A DNA stretch of 64,000 nt from CAVQCA01 sp963763115. Lineage in GTDB: Bacteria > Pseudomonadota > Gammaproteobacteria > UBA9214. Made by a program: the position numbers and the translations under genes. The DNA is taken from the NCBI GenBank assembly GCA_963763115.1, contig CAVXNM010000012.1, positions 28,089 to 92,088 of the forward strand. Reading direction: 5' to 3'. This document shows positions 18,159-27,075 of this stretch, piece by piece. Below the pieces are notes generated by a model. That model saw nothing but the letters and a program-made list of their open reading frames with translations, ran no database searches and had not been told where the DNA came from. How positions within the stretch are numbered: the first letter of the stretch is position 1; each line of letters starts with the position of its first letter.

Positions 18159-18845
18159 ATGGACATCAAGCCAAAGCAACAAAACCATTCAGAGTTTCAG
18201 CGTTACATCGATCAACAGCCCTATTCGGTTCTTCTGGACGGGTTGATATTCACAATCGACAAGGACGTGTTCCCGCCCGACATGGGGAAGTGCTCTCAGA
18301 ACCTCGCCAGGATTGCACAAAGTTATCAGGCTCAAACAGCTCTCGATATGGGGTGTGGGTCCGGCTATCTCGCGCTGTCATTGAAACGCAGCGGAGTACA
18401 GGAGGTCTGGGCCTCCGACATTCATGGTCCGGCTGTAGAATGCACGCGTAAGAATGTCGAACAGAACGAGAGTGCCGGGCCGATTCATGTTGTGCAAAGC
18501 GATCTTTTCGAGAACATACCATCTACGGTGAAGTTTGACCTGGTTGTTTTTAATCAACCTTTCGGTCCCGGAGAGGGAGACACAGTGTGTGGCTGCGGGC
18601 CGGATGGCGGATATCAGATCACCAGGCGATTCCTCCTGCAGGCTGCATATCGAATGAATCCTGGCGGGGCTGTCATCATGGCGTTTTCCGACCGCGAACC
18701 CGCAGAAAACAGTCCGGATCGGGTGGCGGCCGAACTCGGCTATCCTGTACGTACGCTGTTGCATGCGTATTACGGGGAAGCGAATAATTACATATTCGAG
18801 ATTCGTCCGCTGCAGAATGCGTCTGAAAGCCCTGGCCAGCGGTAA
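18159..18845 (+). CDS. Class I SAM-dependent methyltransferase, PrmC/RsmC-like
   Basis: 228 residues. Motif I is LDMGCGSGYLALSL at about 65-78, motif II ends in the acidic ASDIHGPAVE, and motif IV is VVFNQPFGPG at about 130. NQPF resembles the NPPY/F motif of enzymes that methylate planar amino groups (PrmC/HemK, RsmC and N6-adenine type), which suggests N-methylation of a base, amide or aromatic amine. Two cysteines follow directly (CGCGPDGG). The ATG at 18159 has GAGAAG upstream. It sits 124 bp after the glycosyltransferase in the same direction and converges on the ABC transporter gene. Confidence 0.85.
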   Translation: MDIKPKQQNHSEFQRYIDQQPYSVLLDGLIFTIDKDVFPPDMGKCSQNLARIAQSYQAQTALDMGCGSGYLALSLKRSGVQEVWASDIHGPAVECTRKNVEQNESAGPIHVVQSDLFENIPSTVKFDLVVFNQPFGPGEGDTVCGCGPDGGYQITRRFLLQAAYRMNPGGAVIMAFSDREPAENSPDRVAAELGYPVRTLLHAYYGEANNYIFEIRPLQNASESPGQR

Positions 18846-18921
18846 ACCCATTCGCGATTCCAATACCTGCCTGTGTGGAGAGTGGAGTCGCCCGCTAGCC
18901 ATCCTGTGCTTGTAAGTGATT

Positions 18922-20721
18922 CTAGGCCTGCGCCATGGCGCGGAAGATATCGCAGTCTTTCATGAGTTCTTCGTAACTGCCACTGGCGATAATCCTGCCA
19001 TGTTCCAGCACGTATATCACATCACAGTCTTTCACGGTATTCAGTCGATGGGCGATGATAAGCAGCGTTTTTGTTCCGGCCAGCTGGCGAACGGATTGCC
19101 GGATGATGGTTTCGGTTGCACCATCGAGCGCGTTGGTTGCCTCGTCAAAGACGAGCAGTTCGGGTTTGTGATACAAGGCCCGTGCGATGGCAATTCGCTG
19201 GCGCTGGCCACCACTCAGGCGAATGCCACGTTCTCCAACCACCGTATTGAAGCCATCAGGCAGTTCCCCGGTAACGAACTCGTAGATATGAGCCATTCGA
19301 GCGGCCTCGGTCATGGCGTCGTGATCGATGTCCTCCGGCTTGACCCCGAAGGCGATGTTGCGGGCTACCGTGTCGTCAGTCAGGAAAATTTGCTGCGGCA
19401 CGTATCCTGTGTGGATCTGCCAGGCAGGGGCAGTCTGCTCTGTGATCGGTGTCTGATCAATTTTGACCTGGCCGGACTGGGGAATCAGCAAGCCGAGCAC
19501 GATATCGGCAACGGTACTCTTGCCGGCCCCGGTGGTGCCGACTAAACCAGTAGAGGTATTTTTGCGAATGGTCAGGGTGAGCCGCTCCACCGCATTCGTC
19601 TCTGCCGCGGGGTAGCGGAACGATACGTCCTGCAATTTGATTGAATCCTTGCAGATGATGGGTTGTTTTCTGATTTCCCTGATCTGTGCGGCAACCGGGT
19701 ACTTGTCCGTTAAGGCCAGGTCGTGGGAAATCACGTTGAGGGATTTGCGATTGAACTGCAGGGCAGCCAGGGCTTGCGTTATCTGCTGAAGCGCCGGAAG
19801 AATCCGGTATGCGGCGACGGCGTACAAAGTGGCCACCGGTATGACTTCCTGCACCGTCTGCTTTACGCCGACGATGTACAGCGTAACGCCAAGAATTCCA
19901 CCGATAGCAAGCGACTCTATCAGGTACGAGGGTAGTTGCGCGATAAGACCGCTGGCGATCATCTGTCGGGTGTATCTCCTGAGCGCCTCCGTGAAACTGT
20001 CGATAAAATATTGCTCACGACCCGTCATGCGGACTTCCTTGATGCCGCTGAGGACTTCGGAAAGTGTTTTGAATCGTAAATGGTTGGCTGCGACACGTCG
20101 TGCGCCGATTGTCGACAGTCTGTGCCTGAATCCGATATACACCCAGGCATACGCGCCCCCGAACAGCATCGTAATAGCACCCGCCAGCACCGGGTCATTC
20201 CAGAACAGCAGTACAAGGATGCAGCCGGCCATAATAGACTGGGTAATAAGCCGTGTCGCCGGCAATATCACGCTATTCACGATCTGGTCCATTTCCGAGA
20301 GCAGGTTTCTTTGCATCTCGGAGGTGTTGCGTGTCAGGAAATATTGATAGGGGCTGTAAATGTATTTTTCCAGCAGTTTATTTGACAGTGACAGCAGAGT
20401 GCCCCATACGAAACGCAGTTGCAGCCACACCATAAAGGCGGCGAACAGATTTCTGAGCAGATAGATCAGTAGCAGCGTGAAGCCGCATATCAGGATGAAT
20501 TGATGGGCATCATCGATACCCATGAGGATATACAGTCGGCTTAGCCAGCGATTTTCGAAAACCAGATCCGGCTGCGCCAGCAGACCCATAAAGGCGACAA
20601 TGGCGCCAATTCCAACCAGTTCGAGGGCTGTCATCACCAGGGCAGCCAGCACCAGGAAGAGGAATTGCAGGCGTTCCTTTGCGGTTAACAGTGCGTGTAT
20701 TTGTTTAGCGATGCCGAACAC
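18922..20721 (-). CDS. ABC exporter, fused permease and ATPase (copy 1)
   Basis: 599 residues. Residues 1-320 form a type IV/MsbA-like six-helix membrane domain; residues 360-599 are the ATPase, with Walker A GTTGAGKST near 393, signature LSGGQRQR near 502, Walker B LLVFDEAT near 524 and the switch histidine in IAHR. Half-transporters of this kind work as homodimers in the inner membrane and export peptides, lipids or glycoconjugates. The start is 40 bp after the nucleotidyltransferase stop, indicating an operon. The second copy is at 43326-45125. Exporters of this type paired with PF14907-like nucleotidyltransferases are found in lasso-peptide and other modified-peptide loci, but no precursor or cyclase gene is visible here. 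Confidence 0.93.
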   Translation of the reverse strand: MFGIAKQIHALLTAKERLQFLFLVLAALVMTALELVGIGAIVAFMGLLAQPDLVFENRWLSRLYILMGIDDAHQFILICGFTLLLIYLLRNLFAAFMVWLQLRFVWGTLLSLSNKLLEKYIYSPYQYFLTRNTSEMQRNLLSEMDQIVNSVILPATRLITQSIMAGCILVLLFWNDPVLAGAITMLFGGAYAWVYIGFRHRLSTIGARRVAANHLRFKTLSEVLSGIKEVRMTGREQYFIDSFTEALRRYTRQMIASGLIAQLPSYLIESLAIGGILGVTLYIVGVKQTVQEVIPVATLYAVAAYRILPALQQITQALAALQFNRKSLNVISHDLALTDKYPVAAQIREIRKQPIICKDSIKLQDVSFRYPAAETNAVERLTLTIRKNTSTGLVGTTGAGKSTVADIVLGLLIPQSGQVKIDQTPITEQTAPAWQIHTGYVPQQIFLTDDTVARNIAFGVKPEDIDHDAMTEAARMAHIYEFVTGELPDGFNTVVGERGIRLSGGQRQRIAIARALYHKPELLVFDEATNALDGATETIIRQSVRQLAGTKTLLIIAHRLNTVKDCDVIYVLEHGRIIASGSYEELMKDCDIFRAMAQA

Positions 20722-21985
20722 GAGTGCTGAACCCTTCCTGATTATATCCTGAGGATTTTCTCAGGGTGTTGTATTGCTGCGGCGGATGGTATGTGACCAC
20801 ATTTTATGGGCGAGGCGGGCAGGGTGCATCAGGTAGTATAGGAGAGACGACAGTGCAGCAGGCAGCTTGACCCGCGCGTGGGTTTTGTAATCCGGTACAA
20901 AAAAAGTGTAGAACGCTTCTTTTACCATGTACCGATAGGCAGGAATCCTGTCGCGCAGCCGTTCACGCACGCTTAGGCGGAAACGCGGTCTTTCCAGAAT
21001 CCCGCGGGTGGTCTGCTCATCGAACAGGCGGCGTTTCACGAGTGCAATGAGCGGCTGGACCGCCTTATCCGAACGGATCGAGGTGCAAACCTGCTCGGGC
21101 AGCGGTGCCTGCAACAGCTCGTGGGCAAGCGCCAGTCCGAGCAGTAACATGCGTCGTGCCCCGGTATGCGTCGCCAGCTCGAGGCAGTATGACCAGTCAA
21201 GGTCAGGGTTCGAGGCCAGCAGTTCTGCAACATCGCAGGTCCAGCCGATTCGCCTCCACCACAGGTCCTTGCTGCCATGGACGCAGAGAAGCAACAACAG
21301 GACTTCGGGTGGAAACGTCCATATCTCCTCGTCGAGCAGTCGCACTGGTACCAGGTGTTCCCATAAATCGTCCAGGTCGACATCGAAAGGAAAACGCCTG
21401 GGGGCGATGCACCAGTGCAGATCGATCATGGCGTTGGTGTCGGGATGGACGAAATCGTACTCGTTGAACAAGCGGAAGTTTCGTGCCTCGTTGCGCCCTG
21501 TTACCTGCCCGGGGTAGGGGTGCGGGAAGGGGTGCCACTGATAACCGTGCGAGATCAGCAGCGCCTTAGCAGCAATGATATCCCGCGGCCGTATGACGAT
21601 ATCCAGATCCCAGAACTTGCGCAGTGTGATATCGCCATGCGCGAGGGCAGCGAGAGCGGGCCCCTTGTAGGGAATCGCCCTGATGCCTGCGGATTCCATA
21701 CTGCGCAGCACCTTGATCAGCTCCGCAGTGTTAGCCCGATTGCGTTCGGAAATTACCTTGTAGTCGGACTCGAGCTGCTGGAGTACCGCCGGTGGAACCC
21801 GGTCTGGGCACAATTCACTCAAGTTGCGATACAGCAACGGTATCAGGGCGTGCGGGTGAGCCTTGGCGAGGATGAAATGCCAGTCCAGCTGTTTCAGGGC
21901 GAGTGACCGAATCAGTTCGCGTTGCTGCGGTCCAACCCGGGTGCGGGCGCACAGCAACAGCAGGCGGAACTCGTCACGGATATCT
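18922..21985. repeat. Left copy of a 3.06-kb direct duplication (ABC transporter plus nucleotidyltransferase)
   Basis: Pairs with 43326-46375, in the same orientation, at an offset of 24,404 bp across the ABC gene. Similarity starts abruptly at the ABC stop codon and fades about 35-40 bp before the 5' end of the nucleotidyltransferase gene. Identity is uneven: near-perfect over the ATPase domain and the N-terminal half of the nucleotidyltransferase, lower over the membrane domain and the nucleotidyltransferase C-terminus. Confidence 0.95.
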
Positions 21986-22023
21986 AGTGCCCCGCTATAT
22001 TTTTTGTGGGAAGGTATTGACAT
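20761..22023 (-). CDS. Nucleotidyltransferase family protein, PF14907 type (copy 1)
   Basis: 420 residues. The nucleotidyltransferase site is visible at about 117-143: IPYKGPALAALAHG, then LRKFWDLDIVIRP, where DLD is the metal-binding acidic pair. A second conserved block is MIDLHWCIAPRRFPF with HGSKDLWWRRIGWTCDVAELL, which is typical of the uncharacterised PF14907 family. Related proteins occur in capsule, teichoic-acid-like and modified-peptide gene clusters; the substrate is not known. It precedes the ABC exporter on the same strand. Copy 2 (45165-46448) is seven residues longer and differs at both ends and around residues 160-180. Confidence 0.85.
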   Translation of the reverse strand: MSIPSHKKYSGALDIRDEFRLLLLCARTRVGPQQRELIRSLALKQLDWHFILAKAHPHALIPLLYRNLSELCPDRVPPAVLQQLESDYKVISERNRANTAELIKVLRSMESAGIRAIPYKGPALAALAHGDITLRKFWDLDIVIRPRDIIAAKALLISHGYQWHPFPHPYPGQVTGRNEARNFRLFNEYDFVHPDTNAMIDLHWCIAPRRFPFDVDLDDLWEHLVPVRLLDEEIWTFPPEVLLLLLCVHGSKDLWWRRIGWTCDVAELLASNPDLDWSYCLELATHTGARRMLLLGLALAHELLQAPLPEQVCTSIRSDKAVQPLIALVKRRLFDEQTTRGILERPRFRLSVRERLRDRIPAYRYMVKEAFYTFFVPDYKTHARVKLPAALSSLLYYLMHPARLAHKMWSHTIRRSNTTP

Positions 22024-22742
22024 TATGTGTGTCGCCAGTCATGTTAAAAATTATTATATTTCATCCACTTCGACATAGAGCGGCAAACAGCTGAATGCCG
22101 TCCGGATCCCGCAGAGGATTTCACGGGATGTTCACAGGCCCGGCGATATTACCGGGCAGTAATTAAATTCGTCATGGCTTTGTCGATACCAGCTTCTGTA
22201 TCAGTGGCCAGCGTTCGAGGTAGCGGATAATACTGTCGAACAAGATCATTATTATTTGCATTCAACAAAAGGTTATACATTTACAGGGCTGTTGGCAACC
22301 ACGATCGGCGCGATCCTGCAGGAAACCTCCGGAGTGGTTGTCAGTGCCAGTTACATGGCAACCAGGCAGTTTACGGCAGGGGAAGCGGTATGCATTAGCC
22401 ACAGGCGGCGGATGACATGACCGGCAGAACCCGTTTAATCAGCGGCGCCGCGGTCAGACCGGGCGCACGGAATTGTTGGGGTACTTCGGTGTAACAGAAA
22501 TGTCTGGAATAGCACGCTTTTCGAGATCTGCTTGCCCCAGCTAGCTAAAAACGTGTTAACTTAGAGCGTAGAGAGGAAGCCTGTACCCACTGGCCCGTAA
22601 TGGAAGAAAACTGGTATCTTTCACTGGAGTGATTACACAAAAGAATATGCAGCGCTTCAAGTTCAGGTGTCTCTAGTGAGGCCATTCTCAGGGCCACAGA
22701 TAGTTAGAATCTTCATCCGGGACATCGTCAGATTAGATAATT
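22024..22742. other. Gene-poor gap between divergent operons
   Basis: About 720 bp, A/T-rich next to both start codons, so promoters of the nucleotidyltransferase (minus) and dioxygenase (plus) genes are expected here. A 29-residue open frame on the minus strand (22172-22261, starting MQIIMILFDSIIRYLERW) lies upstream of the nucleotidyltransferase, but it has no clear ribosome-binding site. An 84-codon open frame without a good start covers 22169-22420 on the plus strand and may be a decayed gene. Confidence 0.4.
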
Positions 22743-23690
22743 ATGAAATCTCCTCAACTCCTATACAAAGGCCGGCCGCTTGATATGTCCAGAGAAGCGT
22801 TCGGTGAACTGCGTCACTCGGATTCTGTCCTGTCTGATACGAACGAACTGCGGCAGCGAATAGCTGAGGACGGTTACCTGTATCTACCCGGCCTTCTCGA
22901 ACTGGACCTGGTAAAAGCAGTACGTCGGGACGTTTTTGATCGACTCGCCAAACTCGGTGCATTGCATCCTGATTATCCTGCTTATGAGGGTATCAGCAAT
23001 CCGAAACCCGATAGATCTGATAGTGCCGTCCTGGATTATCGAACCGACGGCAGTGCTGAATCCTTGCGTGATTGTTTGCCGATCAAGGAACTTCTGTATA
23101 AAGGCCGAATGATGTCGTTTTTCGAACACTTCCTTGGCGGGGATGTTCTTTGTTTCAATCACATCTGGTTTCGCGCTAAAGATTCGGCTACCGGCAGGGC
23201 TACGCCGCCGCACTGCGATATTCTGTACATGGGCCGGGGAACACATAATTTATTCACCGCCTGGGTTCCATATACCGATATCGACTACGACATGGGTGGA
23301 GTGATGTTGCTGGAAAAGTCGCACCTGCATGAAGAGCTTCGCGAGTCCTATTGCAAGCGGGATATAGATGTCTATGATGCAGGTCATGTTGACGCGCCCC
23401 TGATCGAATCTGGCAAGAAACTCTGGCAGAAATCCGGCGAATACTCGCTTGATGCCTTCAGCACACGGGACGAGCTCGGTGGCCGGTGGTTGACCGCAGA
23501 GTTCAGGATGGGTGATGTTCTCATCTTCAGTCCCTATATCATCCACGCCAGTACAGACAACCACTCACCGCGGATGCGAATCTCCTCTGATACAAGGTAT
23601 CAACTCGCCTCGGAACCTGCAGACGAGCGTTGGGCTGGACCCAGCCCTATCGGTCACGGCTTAAAGGCAAAGCGCGCAGTGCATCGCTGA
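22743..23690 (+). CDS. Phytanoyl-CoA dioxygenase (PhyH) family protein
   Basis: 315 residues. Members are Fe(II)/2-oxoglutarate oxygenases that hydroxylate or halogenate small molecules. The iron site is visible as HCD in PPHCDILYMGRGT at about 157-159 and the distal histidine in YIIHASTDNHSPRMRIS at about 266, with the downstream arginine expected to bind 2-oxoglutarate. The N-terminal EDGYLYLPGLL is the usual family opening. It probably forms a two-gene unit with the sulfotransferase-like gene 67 bp downstream. The ribosome-binding site is weak. The substrate is unknown; from context, tailoring of a secondary metabolite is likely. Confidence 0.88.
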   Translation: MKSPQLLYKGRPLDMSREAFGELRHSDSVLSDTNELRQRIAEDGYLYLPGLLELDLVKAVRRDVFDRLAKLGALHPDYPAYEGISNPKPDRSDSAVLDYRTDGSAESLRDCLPIKELLYKGRMMSFFEHFLGGDVLCFNHIWFRAKDSATGRATPPHCDILYMGRGTHNLFTAWVPYTDIDYDMGGVMLLEKSHLHEELRESYCKRDIDVYDAGHVDAPLIESGKKLWQKSGEYSLDAFSTRDELGGRWLTAEFRMGDVLIFSPYIIHASTDNHSPRMRISSDTRYQLASEPADERWAGPSPIGHGLKAKRAVHR

Positions 23691-23757
23691 AACGGATTCC
23701 TTCGGGAAAGGAAACAGCATCTTGCGTAGCTGCCGACGTTTGTGGTCGACTTGAACC

Positions 23758-24729
23758 ATGAACCAACCAAAGCCAATGTATTTGAATAAAAGGTGGATTA
23801 ACCGACAGGTATATGAATACTTTTCGGTCAATATAGCCCCGCTGCTGGGATGGCGTGACCCGATTCTTGTGTATCAAATGGGCAAGGTTGGTTCATCTTC
23901 AATTCGCAATTCCTTGTTCCGATGCCAGGATCCACGCACCCGCCTGGTGTTAATGTGTCACGAGTTCTTTCCGATCAGGAATCGTGATCCCGGTCAAATT
24001 GATATCGAACCTGAATACAAGGAGTATGTGGTCCGCGAAATGGAGCATGACAAGCGCGTGTTCGAGCAATTCACGCTACGGCAACGTCTGGGCTGGTTGT
24101 TCAGAAAAAAATTCTATACAGAGAGGATTTACAGGGCGTATGTTCAACCGGGAGGGCAAGTACGGGCAATCACTCTGGTGCGGGATCCTGTGGCACATAA
24201 TATCTCTTTGTTCTTTCAGGTATTTGCTCAATACACCGGGACGACAATCGAACAATCGGGCTTTGAGATCGATGAGATGATCCGGGTTTTTCTGGAGCGT
24301 TACGCTTACTACAGGCCACTGATCTGGCTGGATGCGGAATTGAAAACGACCCTCGGCATTGATGTTTACCATACCCCGTTTCCTCTGGACAAGGGCTATA
24401 CGATAATGTCGCGCGATAATATTTCCCTGCTCTTGCTCAAATGCGAACTCGACGATCAGTCAAAAGCCAACGCAATCAAGGAATTTCTGGGCCTTGAGGA
24501 TTTCGAAATCGTTCGGAGCAACGTAACCAGCCAAAAAAGTCATGCGAAACAATACAAGGAATTCAAGCAGCGAATAATAATTCCGGATCCCTTGCTGGAT
24601 GAATTGTATGAATCCAAGTTTGCAAAACATTTCTACTCGGTAGATGAGCGAGCGCGATTACGTGCACATTGGGGTGGGCGTTCTGCTGACCTGGGCCATG
24701 ATGGTGCTGGGACGATAGATACCCGTTAA
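23758..24729 (+). CDS. Sulfotransferase-like protein of the capsular-polysaccharide (NKWYS) type
   Basis: 323 residues. The region DPILVYQMGKVGSSSIRNSLF at about 38-58 resembles the 5'-phosphosulfate-binding loop of sulfotransferases, and VRAITLVRDPVAHNISLFFQ at about 136-155 resembles the 3'-phosphate-binding strand and helix. This pattern matches the putative capsular polysaccharide synthesis family (NKWYS), whose members are thought to be PAPS-dependent. It is cytoplasmic and has no signal peptide. It follows the PhyH gene, and a second, different sulfotransferase lies at 29002-29745, so the locus product may be sulfated twice or on alternative positions (inference). Confidence 0.75.
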   Translation: MNQPKPMYLNKRWINRQVYEYFSVNIAPLLGWRDPILVYQMGKVGSSSIRNSLFRCQDPRTRLVLMCHEFFPIRNRDPGQIDIEPEYKEYVVREMEHDKRVFEQFTLRQRLGWLFRKKFYTERIYRAYVQPGGQVRAITLVRDPVAHNISLFFQVFAQYTGTTIEQSGFEIDEMIRVFLERYAYYRPLIWLDAELKTTLGIDVYHTPFPLDKGYTIMSRDNISLLLLKCELDDQSKANAIKEFLGLEDFEIVRSNVTSQKSHAKQYKEFKQRIIIPDPLLDELYESKFAKHFYSVDERARLRAHWGGRSADLGHDGAGTIDTR

Positions 24730-24826
24730 AGTTATGCAGAGCGGATCAGATCGCTTTCGATAGATTTCTGCCATGCTTCGGATGATCGATTTACGCGTAT
24801 GTTGTCCGGAGAATATGAACAGCGCA

Positions 24827-26047
24827 TCAAATCAATTCCATACCAGGCGCCTCGAAAATAAAATCCGGACTCAAATTGGAGTTGTATGCGCCGACCGCAT
24901 AGTGCACCAGATAATCGCCTGGTCTGGTTTTGACGAACGGGCCATCAAATAAAACATCGTTTTCCCGGCAGGTAGATCCATAGATTGTTGTCGGCGTCTC
25001 GGTCCCGGTGCGTTGCCGAATGTCAACCGTGTAGGCGCGAATGATCTGTGGAATATAATGGGTGAGTGGAACCATCGACATGCTGCCGTCGCAGTTGACT
25101 ATTTGTTTTCCGTCGCGTTGCTTGACGTGAACGACGCGTGTTGCCAGGATGGCGCAATCGTTGGTTAAATATCTTCCTGGCTCGACAATCAGGGTCGGTT
25201 GTAATTGCTCGCAGGGAAAATAGCGTCTCAGGGTATCCGTGATGACGCGTATATAGACATCGATTTCCTGCGGATTCCAGTTCTCGCGGCTTTTCGGTTT
25301 AGGGGTATGGGCCGGAAATCCTCCGCCAAGGTCAATGTACTTAAGACTGCCCGCGTACTCGTCCACGTGATGTTTTGCAAATTCCCCAACCCGTTCCGCC
25401 GCAAGTCTGTAAATGTCCGCTTCGTCAGTATCTCCGTACAAATGCGTATGCAGTCCGACTAGACTGACGTTGGGATCACGTTGTATCTTTTCGAGTGCGG
25501 ATAGGGCCTCGCCGTTTTCCATCGAAAATCCAAACCGGCTGTGGCCGAGGTTCGGCAGCGTGCTGCCAAGTCGGAGTCCAATATCGACACGTTTCTTCAC
25601 TGAGCTGGTCAAATCAATAAGGCGGTCCAGTTCGTCATGATCATTGATATTGAGGAGGGATCCCTCATCGATCGCCAATCGGAGATCATCGTCGCTCTTG
25701 TACGGGCCATTGAAGATGATCGATCGACCGGGATATCCGAGTTCGAGGGCAAGTCGATATTCGCGCCCCGAAACCACTTCCGCCCATGCACCCTCTTGCC
25801 GGAGTATCCCGGATCGGGCTACCTGATAGTTCGTCTTGAATGAGTAACCGATTACATGCTGTTGCCAGTTGTCGCCGAGGCAATGATCGAGTGTACGGTA
25901 TCTTGCAGAGAGAATGTCCCGATCACAAAGAAAAATCGGGGTGCCGGCACGTGCAAGGATTTCCTGCACGGCAGAACGCTTGCGTGTGATGTCGGGGTAA
26001 TAATTCAGGTCCAGCTGGGATGGCATTTCCGATGGGTCCATGTTCAT
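24827..26047 (-). CDS. Fold-type III PLP-dependent decarboxylase (DAP/ornithine decarboxylase-like)
   Basis: About 406 residues. The PLP lysine is in IGYSFKTNYQ near residue 55, the barrel motifs GLHTHLYGD and IDLGGGFPAH are present, and EPGRYLTNDCAIL is the phosphate-binding region. The dimer-site cysteine is in GSTCRENDVLFDGP. Enzymes of this fold decarboxylate D- or L-amino acids (diaminopimelate, ornithine, arginine) or aminoacyl conjugates; the substrate is not predictable. ATG at 26047 is chosen because AAGG lies eight bases upstream; the frame could start at a TTG at 26101. It points away from the PhyH unit and converges with the sulfotransferase gene. It could supply an amine building block. 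Confidence 0.88.
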   Translation of the reverse strand: MNMDPSEMPSQLDLNYYPDITRKRSAVQEILARAGTPIFLCDRDILSARYRTLDHCLGDNWQQHVIGYSFKTNYQVARSGILRQEGAWAEVVSGREYRLALELGYPGRSIIFNGPYKSDDDLRLAIDEGSLLNINDHDELDRLIDLTSSVKKRVDIGLRLGSTLPNLGHSRFGFSMENGEALSALEKIQRDPNVSLVGLHTHLYGDTDEADIYRLAAERVGEFAKHHVDEYAGSLKYIDLGGGFPAHTPKPKSRENWNPQEIDVYIRVITDTLRRYFPCEQLQPTLIVEPGRYLTNDCAILATRVVHVKQRDGKQIVNCDGSMSMVPLTHYIPQIIRAYTVDIRQRTGTETPTTIYGSTCRENDVLFDGPFVKTRPGDYLVHYAVGAYNSNLSPDFIFEAPGMELI

Positions 26048-27075
26048 TATTGCCTTGGCAGCTCTTGTTCTGCGATTCGGATGTAGCCCGGATTCTAACA
26101 AACCCGGGTGCCAGTATCAGTATACGAATGGTTCGGACGCTGTTCGCCGTAGCTTGTAATACCTCGTCAATTGATGTCAACAGACCCTGGACATGAGCCA
26201 CTGCTGTTCCCCGGTTACTCCAGTGCGGTCCTGCGTCCACCCGGGTTTTCCCGCCTCGGACTTTGCCCTTTCATGGTAGACAGGGATTGATCAGCAAGCC
26301 TGATACCTGACTAAAAGCCTGCAATCCAGTGGCAGCAGTGGTGTGTATATAAGACGGATAGGGTTTCATCGAGCTCTCGTCAGTGAGCGATCACCCTCGC
26401 GAACCTGTCAGGGTAGTAACGGGGTTTCATGGATCACGAAATCAGGGTGACGACCAGGTAGCTATGCAGGACCTGACAGGTTCTGCATACCTTCGATGTG
26501 CATCGTGGCGGGTGGATGTCGCTATTCCGGGTGGTGGAACTGCATGGCGGATCAGCCTTATTTCCGCAGAAAATTAGACGCTAAGGGAGGTTGGCATACG
26601 TGTAAAACCCTGATAGCATCAAGGCATTGTTTTTAATTGATATTCACCTGCAATAAGTTTAATAATAGTAAGAACGGGATCGAATGGTCCGAAAAAAGCT
26701 TTATTTTTACAATAAGTTGTTGATGAAGGATTAGTGCGCATTGTCAGGGTCAAGCTTACCGATGGTCTGCCAAACGCCATGCTGGACAAGCCGGCGTCGA
26801 CTCGCCTGGCGGCCCGGATACCTACAGAGTCACAGCTCGGACGGTGTGGCGCACCCGATGGCCTCTGTGCGTTAGCGCTCGATCATATATCACGAGTATT
26901 TTTCGACATTGGGATCGATAGCCCATGATTTTCCTGCATCCGGCTCATTCATTGATGAAATGATCGGTACTGCACGTACTGGTGATCGATGTTTCCGGAG
27001 TACTGGCAATGTTAAATCTGAATTCTTCGGCATTCAGTCACCAGCTTTATTATCTGCTTTGAGCGGAGGTAAACC
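26048..27075. other. One-kilobase gap with no convincing gene
   Basis: Between the decarboxylase and WD40 genes, which are divergently arranged. Short open frames at 26383-26577 and 26734-26928 (plus strand, both GTG starts, 64 codons each) are the only candidates. The second has AAGGA three bases before its GTG, but neither resembles a known family. The stretch 26620-26735 is strongly A/T-rich and is a likely promoter area. Confidence 0.4.

Noticed and set aside
18922..22023. Lasso-peptide or other RiPP cluster
   Set aside because: The exporter and PF14907 nucleotidyltransferase would fit, but no asparagine-synthetase-like cyclase, transglutaminase-like protease, PqqD-type recognition protein or credible precursor was found in the window.
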